From Nitrincola sp. (GTDB lineage Bacteria > Pseudomonadota > Gammaproteobacteria > Pseudomonadales > Balneatricaceae): a stretch of 42,685 nt of DNA. Shown here piece by piece: positions 28,012 to 36,927 of the stretch; position 1 is the first letter of the stretch; each line of letters starts with the position of its first letter. Location of the stretch: NCBI GenBank assembly GCA_021208565.1, contig JAJOJN010000085.1:1-42685 (forward strand), written 5' to 3'. The translations under genes were made by a program, and so were the position numbers. A model generated the notes under the pieces. It did not search any database. It saw only the letters and a program-made list of their open reading frames with translations, and was not told where the DNA came from.

Positions 28012-30692
28012 GGCCCTCCAACCAATTGCAACCGACTGTTACCCATTCCCTGTTGTTTAATAATCTGAATTTGCACCGGTATACGCTGCTTTAAGGCTTC
28101 AACGTGACTGATAATACCAATCATCTTCCCTGTGGCGTTCAGACAGTCCAGCGCATCCAGTGCCACTTCAAGCGTTTCCGCATCCAATGTGCCAAAACCC
28201 TCGTCCAAAAAGAGTGAATCGATCCGTGTTTTGTGGCTGACCAGCTCTGAAAGCCCCAAAGCTAGTGCCAAACTGACCAAGAAACTCTCGCCTCCTGATA
28301 GCGTTCGTGTATCACGCTGCACATCGGCCTGCCACGTATCAATCACAGCGATATCCAGCTCAGCGCCCTGTCGGCGAGTAAGTTGAAATCGATTATGCAA
28401 ACGAAGCAACTGCGTATTCGCCAGGGAGATCAAATAGTCCAAGGTCAATCCCTGTGCAAACCGGCGATACTTCGCGCCATCTTTTGAACCAATGAGGTAG
28501 TTAAGCCGCTGCCATTGATCATAGGTTTGCTGTTGTCGATCAATCTGTTGCTGGAGTGCTGCTTGACGACTCAACAGTTCATCATCCTGTTTCAGTTGCT
28601 GTTGCGTTGTACCCATCTGCAACTGTGTTTCCTTTAAGGACTGCTCTAACCTAGCGACCTCTTGCTCCAAGTCAGACATTGGCTTATCGAGAGTCACCAG
28701 CTGACGCTGCTCCTCTAGCTGCTGCGCCAAGGTTTCCACTTTGATCTTTAGCGCCTCGCACTGCTGTTGCAAGCTTTGCTGCTGCTTGAGTAGAGCTTGA
28801 TACTCAGCCTCTGAGAGTAAAGCCTGTTTGAAGGAGGTTTCATTATCAAAGACACTCTCGGAGAGTGCGGCTGACCAATGCGCTTCCCGCTGACTTAGCT
28901 CATCTTCAGCGGCATGAACTGCATCAGTTTCCGCTTGAATTTGCCCCATCAAACCCTGCCGAAGGCTTTGATGCTGTCGTAATTTAGCTTCTACCTCTCG
29001 GACCTGAGTCAATTGCTGTTGTTGTCGCTTAAGTTGTGCTTGCGCTTCTGACAGCTGACTCAACTGTTGAGTCACATCAGTTTGTTCAATCTCCAGATCG
29101 GGGTAATATTGTCGAAGCAGCTCTTCTATTTGCGCCAGCTCTGCCTCTAAATCTATGAGTTGTTGATCATAACCTTGTATCTGTTGCGTTAGATTGATCA
29201 ATCTTTCCTGTTCTACCGCTTGCTGACTGCTCAGTTGCATTCCTTGAGTCTGCAAGGCTTCTAACTCATTTTTTAGCACCGCGAGCGCTTGCTCTGTTTC
29301 ATTGACGTTGAGTGCCTGATAATCCTCTATCGCGGGGTGCTCGGTCGAACCGCACAAGGGGCAAGGTTCATGAGGTTGTAACTGCTCGCGCCAGCTCTCT
29401 AGGGCTTGAATACGTGCCTCTTGTTTGAGCAGAGTTTCCTTATCTTTGACCTGCCTTTGCAATAGTTTAAAGTGCTCACGGAGCGAAGTGATTTGCACTT
29501 CTCGTTGCGCTGTTTGGCCCTTGCCTTCGGTCAATTGCTGTTGGATTTGGTGACGCTGTAACTGCGTTTGTTTCAGTGTTGCACGCACTCGATCCAGATT
29601 TTGCCAATGGCTTCGTTGCTCTAATAATGCGATCTCTTGCTGATGGCATTCGGCTTCCGTTAAGGACAAGAGATTGGCGGTTAAACGTTCAAGTGTCAGA
29701 GTTTCTTGCGCGACCTGCTGCTCCGATGCCTCAAGTTGAGCTTGTGTTGCTTGACGCTTGAGTTGTTGTTTTGTCAGGAACGTTTGTGCGGCCTGATACT
29801 GATCCCAAGGCTGCTTTAACAAGGTCGCCTGCTGATGCTGCGTCATTTTGTTAAGTTCAGGCAAAAAAGCATGCCAAGCATGGTCTGCGGACTGTTTCTC
29901 CTGCTGCGCTCTTTCAAGCTGCTGAGTCAACTTGAGTAACTGCTGCTGTAATTGCAACTGCGTTTGATAAGTTTGCCACTGGGGCTTGAGCGTTTGTTCA
30001 GCAAGTTGTAGGGATTGCCATTGTGCCTGCAGTGCCTCTCTGGCTTCATGAGATAAGGGCAGCAGAGTACCTAGCTGACTTTTAAGTTGCTCTAAGGCAT
30101 TTTTCTGCTGCTGGGTTTCGTCAAAGACCGCCATGGAGATACGACCATATATTTCAGTACCCGTCAGCTCTTCAAGCAGTTCTGCTCGTTCATTGGCATT
30201 CGCATTCAAAAAAGCCGCAAAGCCACCCTGCGCTAACAGCATCGAACGGGTAAAACGATCAAAATCCAACCCCGTAATCGACTCAATGAGCTGAAGTTTT
30301 TCATTAATTTTGGTGGTCAAGACTTCACCCGTTGCCACTTTAGCAAGTTCTACTCGAGGCGCTTGCAGATTTCCTTCTGCCTGATCACGGGCACGACGCT
30401 GACTCCAAAAAGCCCGATAAGCAACGCCTTTGACATCAAACTCGACTTCAGCCAGTGATTCCGCCGTGTGACGCGTCATAATTTCATTGCTGGCCGCTGA
30501 AACCACTTTCATTCGCGGGGTTTGGTGGTAGAGCGCCAAACATAATGCATCCAATAAGGTCGTTTTACCGGCCCCAGTTGCGCCAGTGATGGCAAAAAGA
30601 TTGGTATCTTTAAAAGGCGCCTCACGGAAGTCTATACAAAACTCACCCTTGAGTGAGTTGAGGTTTTTGAGTCGCAAACTGAGAATTTTCAT
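28008..30692 (-). CDS. sbcC: Nuclease SbcCD ATPase subunit SbcC
   Basis: An 894-residue SMC-like ATPase, shorter than E. coli SbcC (about 1048). The N-terminus has Walker A in GATGAGKTTLLDAL. Two long Gln/Glu/Leu-rich coiled-coil arms flank the zinc-hook EPCPLCGSTEHP (CxxC) near residue 445. The C-terminus has the signature LSGGESFLVSLALALGLSEL and Walker B SLFLDEGFGTLD. With SbcD it cleaves DNA hairpins and protein-blocked ends. Its ATG overlaps the sbcD stop by 4 nt. The arms use CAG/CAA-rich codons, which also explains the long antisense runs of the other strand. Confidence 0.95.
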   Translation of the reverse strand: MKILSLRLKNLNSLKGEFCIDFREAPFKDTNLFAITGATGAGKTTLLDALCLALYHQTPRMKVVSAASNEIMTRHTAESLAEVEFDVKGVAYRAFWSQRRARDQAEGNLQAPRVELAKVATGEVLTTKINEKLQLIESITGLDFDRFTRSMLLAQGGFAAFLNANANERAELLEELTGTEIYGRISMAVFDETQQQKNALEQLKSQLGTLLPLSHEAREALQAQWQSLQLAEQTLKPQWQTYQTQLQLQQQLLKLTQQLERAQQEKQSADHAWHAFLPELNKMTQHQQATLLKQPWDQYQAAQTFLTKQQLKRQATQAQLEASEQQVAQETLTLERLTANLLSLTEAECHQQEIALLEQRSHWQNLDRVRATLKQTQLQRHQIQQQLTEGKGQTAQREVQITSLREHFKLLQRQVKDKETLLKQEARIQALESWREQLQPHEPCPLCGSTEHPAIEDYQALNVNETEQALAVLKNELEALQTQGMQLSSQQAVEQERLINLTQQIQGYDQQLIDLEAELAQIEELLRQYYPDLEIEQTDVTQQLSQLSEAQAQLKRQQQQLTQVREVEAKLRQHQSLRQGLMGQIQAETDAVHAAEDELSQREAHWSAALSESVFDNETSFKQALLSEAEYQALLKQQQSLQQQCEALKIKVETLAQQLEEQRQLVTLDKPMSDLEQEVARLEQSLKETQLQMGTTQQQLKQDDELLSRQAALQQQIDRQQQTYDQWQRLNYLIGSKDGAKYRRFAQGLTLDYLISLANTQLLRLHNRFQLTRRQGAELDIAVIDTWQADVQRDTRTLSGGESFLVSLALALGLSELVSHKTRIDSLFLDEGFGTLDAETLEVALDALDCLNATGKMIGIISHVEALKQRIPVQIQIIKQQGMGNSRLQLVGGP

Positions 30693-31903
30693 CCTTGATC
30701 ACTCCCCAAAAGCAGTTGCTCTACCAATTGCTGATGCAAGGTGATCATGGCTTGTTGTTCATCAGGATCTAAGACTTCGATAGCTAGACGACGCTTGAAA
30801 ACATCCTCGGTGGTGAGCTCTTGAAGCTGCTGCTGTTGATCCGAAGCCAACCCCTCATTCGTTGCAGTTCGTTCTCGCCTTATTCTGAGCACCTCTATCG
30901 GAAGCTCTGCTGTTAAGGCTTCTATCCTAGGTTGTAGATCGGTCAAGTAAGCATCCGATTGAAAACGAATTTCTATCCAAGCAGGCGATTCAAATGAGGC
31001 TTTTTCGGCAATCTTATCTAACTGTTGTGGCAGATCGGACAGGGTCGCCTGAAGTGATTCGAGGTGTCTAAACTGAGGCACTTCCAGCTCTTCAACCCTG
31101 ATCGATTGTCTTGACTCCAGATCAACGAGCAGCACCTTTTTGGGCTGCTGAGCTTCATCAAAACTCAAAGGAATCGGTGAGCCTGAGTAGCGCATAGTCT
31201 CACTACCTCCGACGCGTTGCGATCGATGAATATGCCCCAGCGCTAAGTAGTCAAATGCGGGAAAAGCATCTGCTGGGAAAGCATCCAGAAGACCGATGTA
31301 AAGATCTCGGACTGACTCACTCAGACTGGCACCCAGGGTGGTTAAATGGCCAGTACCGATAATGGGTAAATCACCCGGTTGCGCATCCGCAAGTGCTTTA
31401 ATTGACTGATACTGTGCTTGCATGGCTTGCAACAACTCAGCTTGTTTCTGCTGCTGTGTTTGTCCTGCTTGACTGGTGACTAATTCACGCGGTCGTAAAT
31501 AGGGTAATCCGCATAACCATGCTTTATGTTCACCTGATACCTCTTTAAGTGGAATCAGGTGTGCGGCTAGATCCGTCATTAGCCCAGGGATAACGGTGAT
31601 ATTCAAACACGCTAAAATCGCTTTAGATTCTTGTAACATGGCAACTGAGTCATGATTGCCTCCCAACACCACGCACTGAACCTTGAGCTGACTCAGTTGC
31701 GCGAGAAAGAAGTGATAAAGCTCTCTCGCATAACTGGGCGGCGTTCCGGTATCAAAGACATCACCCGCAATAATCACCACGTCAACCGCTTGTTCTTGCA
31801 CCTTTTCCAGTAACCAGTGAATAAAGGCTTTATGCTCTTCCAAGCGCGTTTGTCCAAAAAAATGCTGCCCAAGATGCCAGTCAGAGGTATGCAAAATTCG
31901 CAT
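30689..31903 (-). CDS. sbcD: Nuclease SbcCD exonuclease subunit SbcD
   Basis: A 404-residue calcineurin-like metallophosphoesterase. Metal-binding motifs: SDWHLG at residue 7, AGDVFDTG near 47, GGNHDS near 80, and GTGHLTT and ALGHIHRSQ near 187 and 221. The C-terminal part is the capping domain. It partners with SbcC as the Mn2+-dependent nuclease. The start codon is followed by the canonical MRILHTSDWHLG. It is first in an operon with sbcC and divergent from the Bcr-type transporter gene across 163 nt. Confidence 0.96.
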   Translation of the reverse strand: MRILHTSDWHLGQHFFGQTRLEEHKAFIHWLLEKVQEQAVDVVIIAGDVFDTGTPPSYARELYHFFLAQLSQLKVQCVVLGGNHDSVAMLQESKAILACLNITVIPGLMTDLAAHLIPLKEVSGEHKAWLCGLPYLRPRELVTSQAGQTQQQKQAELLQAMQAQYQSIKALADAQPGDLPIIGTGHLTTLGASLSESVRDLYIGLLDAFPADAFPAFDYLALGHIHRSQRVGGSETMRYSGSPIPLSFDEAQQPKKVLLVDLESRQSIRVEELEVPQFRHLESLQATLSDLPQQLDKIAEKASFESPAWIEIRFQSDAYLTDLQPRIEALTAELPIEVLRIRRERTATNEGLASDQQQQLQELTTEDVFKRRLAIEVLDPDEQQAMITLHQQLVEQLLLGSDQG

Positions 31904-32004
31904 GAAAATTGTTATCCACTCAAAAAGATGATGATTATCTTAACATATCCGTCTTTGTAACCTGCCCTAATTGAACAGAATCCGGTAAAGTACCCATTAA
32001 TTTT

Positions 32005-32018
32005 AAACCAATCGGTTT
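32005..32018. promoter_or_regulatory. Operator-like inverted repeat AAACC-N4-GGTTT
   Basis: A perfect 5-bp dyad with a 4-nt spacer, flanked by T and A runs, in the divergent region 49 nt upstream of the MFS drug-transporter ATG. The form fits operators of TetR-type regulators that often control such pumps, but no regulator gene is adjacent. Confidence 0.35.
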
Positions 32019-32066
32019 TTAAATATTTTCGCCTCTTAGTTCGAGTAAAAGACTCAATATTAAATC

Positions 32067-33259
32067 ATGAACACAACAAGCAAACCTATTCCAGGATTAA
32101 TCTGGATGTTAGCCGCCTTAACGGCATTGGCTCCTTTGGCAGTAGATGCCTACCTACCCGCTTTCCCAACTATGGCGGGCGATTTCGATGTACCGGTACA
32201 ACAAATTGAGCTGACACTGAGTGTTTTCCTGATCGGCTTTGCTCTGGGCCAACTGACGGGCGGCCTTTCTCGGATCACTTTGGGCGTCGCGCGGCCATTT
32301 TTACAGGCTTAAGTTTGTTTATGCTAGGTACCTTAGGAATTGTCATAGGACACTCTATCGAAAGCCTGTGGGGGTTTAGGTTTTTACAGGCACTAGGAGG
32401 TGGTATCAGTATCGTCAACTCCTCTGCCATTGTTCGCGATATTTATCATGGAGCCGACAGTGCACGAGCCATGTCACGTATCTCTGCCATTATGATGGTA
32501 GCACCGATGCTGGCGCCTTTTTTAGGGAGCGCGATGCTTCAGGTTGGCAGTTGGCGTCTGATATTTGTCTTGTTAACACTCTATGCAGTGACACTGCTCA
32601 TCACACTCAAAATACATCTACCCGAAACACGAAAGTCTATAGGCCAACAGCGTCTATCTCCTTTGAAACGCTACCAACAAGTACTGACCGATCGACGGGC
32701 GCTAGGCTATGTGCTTTCAGTAGGACTGGGTTATGCCGCCATGTTTGCGTTCATTACGGGTTCATCCGGTATTTACATGGGGCATTTTGGGGCGAGCGAA
32801 ACACTCTTTCCGCTGCTTTTTGGTGCCAATGTTGTCATGATTATCGCTTTCAACAAGCTTAATGCCCGTATCGTGCATCATTTTTCACCAAAACGCTTAC
32901 TTGCGGTAGGTCAATACCTGCAAATAACAATCGGGGTAGTGTTAATTGTGTTAATGAATCTCACCGAGATTGCGCTTTGGCAGATGGTTGTGGGAATTAT
33001 GTTCTTCATTGGTCTACAAGGCTTTGTGGTCTCAAATGGAACCGCCAGTACCTTAGAGTTTTTCCCTCAAAGTGCCGCGACCGCGACTGCACTGGTAGGC
33101 GCGACCGGATTTACGCTCGGTGGCATTGCCGGCGCCATTATTGGCATTTTTGGTGATGGCTCCCCCCTATTTCTGGGGATTACCATGACAAGCTCCGTAG
33201 TATTTGGGATTCTATTGAGAAAAATTCTTCATAAAGGACAAACACTTCAGTCCAATTGA
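32067..33259 (+). CDS. Bcr/CflA-type drug-resistance MFS transporter (one-base frameshift)
   Basis: About 397 residues with 12 membrane segments when restored. The N-terminus LAPLAVDAYLPAFPTMAGDF is the Bcr/CflA hallmark (D/YLP motif in TM1). The open frame stops at 32312 after LTGGLS; adding one C to the CC run near 32264-32265 gives GGPFSDHFGRRAAIFTGLSL, the conserved motif A between TM2 and TM3, and continues into the next frame at 32315. The C-terminal half carries GGGISIVNSSAIVRDIYHG in TM4-5. It probably exports drugs or other small molecules by proton antiport. The break looks like a sequencing error. Confidence 0.86.
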
Positions 33260-33311
33260 GTCTACACTTTCATTCAGAGTATGGACTCATTGGCTAGCAA
33301 GAGGATAATTC

Positions 33312-33728
33312 ATGGAAGCTTGGCACTTGTGGCTTTTAACAGCGCTTTTTTTTAATGATTTTTAGAGCTACTGGGTACGGGTTTTGTTGCCCTTGCGATC
33401 GGCTTAGCGGCCTTGGTAGGCATGCTAGCGGCTTTGCTTCATCTACCGATAGCGGCTCAATGGATTGTTTTTGCCATTGCCGCCGCGATACTCGCCCCCT
33501 GGTTACGAAAAAAAATTTAGTCAATGGGCTCCCTCACAACGAAAAAGTGCTCTTGCGGGCGAAAACAGAACACTGGAAGGTTTCTTGCTTTTAGATAGTC
33601 AAGGTCAACTGAAAGTTAAAGTGGAGAGTGATACCTTTTTTGTTCGCTCTCTGAGTAACCGAACCCTCGAACCAGGCACTAAGGTGCTGATCAAAGATTT
33701 TGATGGTATTACGGCCATCGTCGATTAA
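33312..33728 (+). CDS. NfeD-family membrane protein (three one-base frameshifts)
   Basis: About 137 residues when restored: two or three N-terminal membrane helices (MEAWHLWLLTALFLMILELL, then AIGLAALVGMLAALLH and QWIVFAIAAAILAPWL) and a C-terminal OB-fold of NfeD type with TLEPGTKVLIKDFDG near the end. The frame is broken at T8 (33346-33353), T5 (33359-33363) and A8 (33508-33515); one base less in each gives an unbroken family-like sequence. AGAGGA lies 7 nt before ATG 33312. NfeD proteins partner with stomatin/SPFH proteins; the next gene encodes one, 26 nt downstream. Confidence 0.82.
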
Positions 33729-33754
33729 TCTCATTAACCATAGGATCAATATTC

Positions 33755-34709
33755 ATGGACGCTATTTTACTGATTGCACTCGCTATCACCGTCATGGTGA
33801 TTATTTTTGTTATCAAAGGACTGATGATCGTTCAACAATCCGAAGCCGTAGTGATTGAGCGCTTAGGCTCATATCACAAAACGCTTCAGCCTGGGATTAA
33901 CTGGATTATTCCCTTTGTTGATCTTCCTCGATCAATCAAAATGCGTCGCTATCAAGTGATCAAGAATGAACAAGTGGCTGTCGTTGTTGAAGAAACTCGA
34001 ATCGATCGACGTGAGACGGTATTGGATTTTCCCAGCCAATCCGTCATCACGGGTGATAACGTCAGTGTCACGGTCAATGGAGCGCTCTATTTTCAAGTGA
34101 TCGATCCTGAAACGGGCAGTTTATCAAGCGGAAAACCTCGTTCAAGCCATCGAAATTCTGGCCAAAACCTCATTACGTTCTGAGGTGGGTAAGATGGAAC
34201 TGGATAAATTATTTGAATCACGCCAAGAAATTAACGATAAACTCCAAGTCGTAATGGATGAAGCGGGTAACAAGTGGGGTGTTAAAGTCACTCGTGTCGA
34301 AATTCAAGACATCGACATTCCAAAGGATGTAGAAGACGCGATGCGCAAGCAGATGACGGCAGAGCGAGAAAGACGTGCAATGGTATTGCAAGCTAGTGGT
34401 GAACGGGAAGCCGCGATTGCTCGTGCTCAGGGTGAAAAAGAATCCGCGATCTTAGTGGCTGAAGGTGACAAGACAGCCTCTATTCTAAGAGCCGAAGGTG
34501 AGCGTGAAGCGATCAATCAGATTATGCTGGCCGCTGAAGGCAAAATAGACCCGCAGCTTGTAGTAGGCTATCTAATGGGACTGGAGTATTTGAACACCTT
34601 ACCGAATATTGCCAAAGAAGGCGATAGAGTCTTTCTTCCTTATGAATCATCTAGCGTGTTAGGTGCAGTAGGCACACTTCAACAGCTGTTGAGTACGAAT
34701 CAAAAGTAA
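33755..34709 (+). CDS. qmcA: SPFH/stomatin-like protein QmcA (one-base frameshift)
   Basis: About 317 residues when restored. A single N-terminal TM (residues ~4-24) leads into an SPFH/band-7 domain (QSEAVVIERLGSYHKTLQPG, then DVSVTV-type strands), then a coiled-coil rich in Glu, Arg and Ala (EAAIARAQGEKESAILVAEG) and a C-terminal hydrophobic tail. An extra G in the GGG run at 34114-34116 splits it; without it the reading is DPETAVYQAENLVQAIEILA. E. coli qmcA lies beside an NfeD homologue in the same way. It likely scaffolds membrane microdomains or proteases. Confidence 0.88.
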
Positions 34710-34786
34710 CAGGGCATCAACGGGTGATTATTCAGATCCTGTTCACACTTTTATTCGTAACATGTGAAGATTAAATGACCACTTCA

Positions 34787-34835
34787 GTTGACGAGGTTTC
34801 CTTATGGTCGACATACCAAGGGAACCTCAGCCAAC
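34787..34835. repeat. Long imperfect inverted repeat upstream of the HiPIP gene
   Basis: Arms GTTG...GAGGTTTCCTT and AAGGGAACCTC...CAAC pair over about 16 positions with one wobble and small bulges, with a 14-nt apex. It sits about 80 nt after qmcA and 140 nt before the HiPIP start. No T tract follows, so it could be a factor-dependent terminator or a structured leader element. Confidence 0.4.
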
Positions 34836-34873
34836 TGCTAAGGTCTTATTCTTCGATATATTGATATGCATCA

Positions 34874-34904
34874 TTGCACTTTTCAATAAAGAAAGTTCTA
34901 ATAT
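34874..34904 (+). promoter_or_regulatory. Possible sigma-70 promoter for the HiPIP gene
   Basis: TTGCAC (34874-34879) and TAATAT (34899-34904) match -35 and -10 boxes, but their spacing is 19 nt, longer than the usual 17. The HiPIP ATG lies about 75 nt downstream. Confidence 0.3.
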
Positions 34905-34978
34905 ACGAAGTAACCTAAAGCCCGAAAGCCGATCGTTAGAATTAGCACGGGTTCAACTGTCAATGAAAGGGTAATACT

Positions 34979-35296
34979 ATGGCAAACTCTAGCCGTCGTG
35001 GCTTTTTGAAAAAAGGTATGTTTGGTCTGGCAGCACTTCCACTGGGCATGGGGGTTCTAACCTCTAAAGCTTTCGCGGCCACCCTACCACCCCTCAGTGA
35101 AGATGCACCCAATGCACGTGCGCTGAACTATGTTAAAGTTGCTGCTGATGCTGCAAATCACCCAGCATTTAAAGAAGATGCTTACTGTGATAACTGCATG
35201 TTCTGGCAACCAGACACTAACGGATGTACCTTGTTCCAAGGTTTCTCTGTTGAGCCAAAAGGCTGGTGTCAGTCTTGGGTTAAGCGTCCAGGTTAA
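34979..35296 (+). CDS. High-potential iron-sulfur protein (HiPIP), Tat-exported
   Basis: A 105-residue precursor. SRRGFLKKG at the N-terminus is a twin-arginine signal, with cleavage near AFA-AT (residue ~33), as needed to export a folded cluster protein. Four Cys at residues 70, 73, 83 and 97 (CDNC, GC, WC) match the HiPIP [4Fe-4S] pattern C-x2-C-x9-C-x13-C, and aromatic residues follow in MFWQPD. It is a soluble periplasmic electron carrier, often serving photosynthetic, nitrogen-oxide or sulfur-oxidising chains. Neighbours do not show its partner. It is probably a single-gene unit with its own promoter and a terminator. Confidence 0.93.
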   Translation: MANSSRRGFLKKGMFGLAALPLGMGVLTSKAFAATLPPLSEDAPNARALNYVKVAADAANHPAFKEDAYCDNCMFWQPDTNGCTLFQGFSVEPKGWCQSWVKRPG

Positions 35297-35339
35297 TTAG
35301 CGTCTAATTGACCGAGTTGCTTCGCAACTCATCTACAAG

Positions 35340-35378
35340 ATACCCCTGAAACCCCAAGTGTTTTCAGGGGTTTTTTAT
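35340..35378 (+). terminator. Rho-independent terminator after the HiPIP gene
   Basis: A 10-bp perfect stem (ACCCCTGAAA at 35342-35351 with TTTCAGGGGT at 35362-35371), a 10-nt loop and a T6 run. Confidence 0.9.
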
Positions 35379-35464
35379 GCTTATCCGTATCAACCCCCAT
35401 CCCTTCTTGCTATGATAATGGTAGATTTGTTTTAAATGACTAATAAAACGACCTTATCCTATTC

Positions 35465-36880
35465 ATGAAGCAGATGCCGACTTCTTTAAGACTCAGATAC
35501 TTAATTGCACCTAGCGTCGGTGCTTTGGTCTTTTTGATCTTTTTTAGTATGGCCTCTCTTTACCAGCAAACACTTCAAGAACAACAAAGAGCCATTCAGA
35601 TTGAACGGATTTCGGAGATACGTGCCAATATAGAAGGTGCTTTCAATGGAGCCACCAATCTAACGGCTGGACTGATCGCCTTTGTCTCCACCACAGGCAC
35701 TATCAGCGAAGCCTTCTTTAATCAGTTAGCAGAATCCTTAATTGATCAAAATGAACTGATCCGAAATATCACCTTGGCGCCAAACAATATCATTCGTTAT
35801 GTTTATCCCTTGGCCGGAAATGAAGCAGCGCTCGGTCTTGACCTGCTCAACCACCCTACTCAAGGTGAAGCGACTCGAGCGATGATTGAATCAGGCGAGC
35901 CCATCCTGGCAGGGCCCTACCAGCTGGTTCAGGGCGGTTTAGGTGTGATTCACCGTGTTCCTATCTATCTAAAGGAAGACCAAGATCATCAGTACTGGGG
36001 CTTAATGAGTACTCCAATAGACTTCTCTACACTGATCAGACAATCAGGAATAGAAGATCCCCATCTAGGGCTGCAGATTTCGCTCAGAAGTGTTGAAGGA
36101 ACAGGCGCTGACGGTCAAGTCTTTTGGGGTGAGAGTGATCTCTTTGAACATCCACAAAGTCTCAAAACCTATGTAAACGTGCTTAACGGCAGATGGGAGA
36201 TCGCCGCCTTACCAGAGCTTAATGGCACCGCGCTGGGTCAGCAACTGATTATTTCGGTACAACTCTTAGGGGCTATTTTTGCCATTCTCACAACCTTTAT
36301 GATCTGGCAACTACTGCGCATGAACGAGCGCTTACATCAGTCACAACTTCAATATCGACAACTGGCGCAACATGACAGTCTAACCGGATTACCCAACCGT
36401 ATCTTGTTGAATGATCGATTTGAACAAGCCGTTGCCAGAGCAGAGCGCAATCATGAATCGGTTGTTTTACTCTACATGGATCTTGACGGTTTTAAACGGG
36501 TAAACGATGAACATGGTCATCAGGTAGGTGATAGAGTGCTGGCAGAAATCGCCAAACGATTTCGTGAAACGATACGGAGCAGCGATAGCGTAATACGTAT
36601 GGGCGGGGACGAGTTTGTTGCGCTTGTTGAAAAAATATATGAAGTCAACGCTGTACTGAATATCAGTGATAAACTTTTAAGCGCAGTCAACCAACCCATC
36701 AGAATTGACAACAACGAATTTAACATCGGCATGAGTATCGGCGTGGCTTGCTTTCCCAATGATGGCATCACGTTGGATCAGCTCATATCCGCAGCAGATC
36801 ATGCCATGTACAAAGCGAAGTCGGCAGGTCGTAATCAAATAGGTTGGGCATCTGACCCTAACATCTATTTTAGTAAGTGA
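35465..36880 (+). CDS. CHASE-domain diguanylate cyclase (GGDEF)
   Basis: A 471-residue membrane protein. TM1 spans ~residues 12-30, a periplasmic CHASE domain covers about 40-250 with TM2 just after (LISVQLLGAIFAILTTFMIW), and a GGDEF domain follows from ~300. The catalytic motif is intact (RMGGDEFVALVE), and the RxxD inhibitory site lies five residues before it (RSSD), so c-di-GMP synthesis with feedback inhibition is expected. There is no EAL domain. The stop overlaps a GTG that could begin the next kinase gene, which suggests coupling or at least close linkage. The CHASE ligand is not visible. Confidence 0.93.
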   Translation: MKQMPTSLRLRYLIAPSVGALVFLIFFSMASLYQQTLQEQQRAIQIERISEIRANIEGAFNGATNLTAGLIAFVSTTGTISEAFFNQLAESLIDQNELIRNITLAPNNIIRYVYPLAGNEAALGLDLLNHPTQGEATRAMIESGEPILAGPYQLVQGGLGVIHRVPIYLKEDQDHQYWGLMSTPIDFSTLIRQSGIEDPHLGLQISLRSVEGTGADGQVFWGESDLFEHPQSLKTYVNVLNGRWEIAALPELNGTALGQQLIISVQLLGAIFAILTTFMIWQLLRMNERLHQSQLQYRQLAQHDSLTGLPNRILLNDRFEQAVARAERNHESVVLLYMDLDGFKRVNDEHGHQVGDRVLAEIAKRFRETIRSSDSVIRMGGDEFVALVEKIYEVNAVLNISDKLLSAVNQPIRIDNNEFNIGMSIGVACFPNDGITLDQLISAADHAMYKAKSAGRNQIGWASDPNIYFSK

Positions 36881-36927
36881 TCGATCTGAATCCGAAAAAC
36901 TCATCATCAACCAATGCTGGTGGCAGT

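Noticed and set aside
28008-30692. Tandem CAG/CTG-rich repeats in sbcC as a repeat element
   Set aside because: They encode the Gln/Leu-rich coiled-coil arms of SbcC and are explained by codon use.
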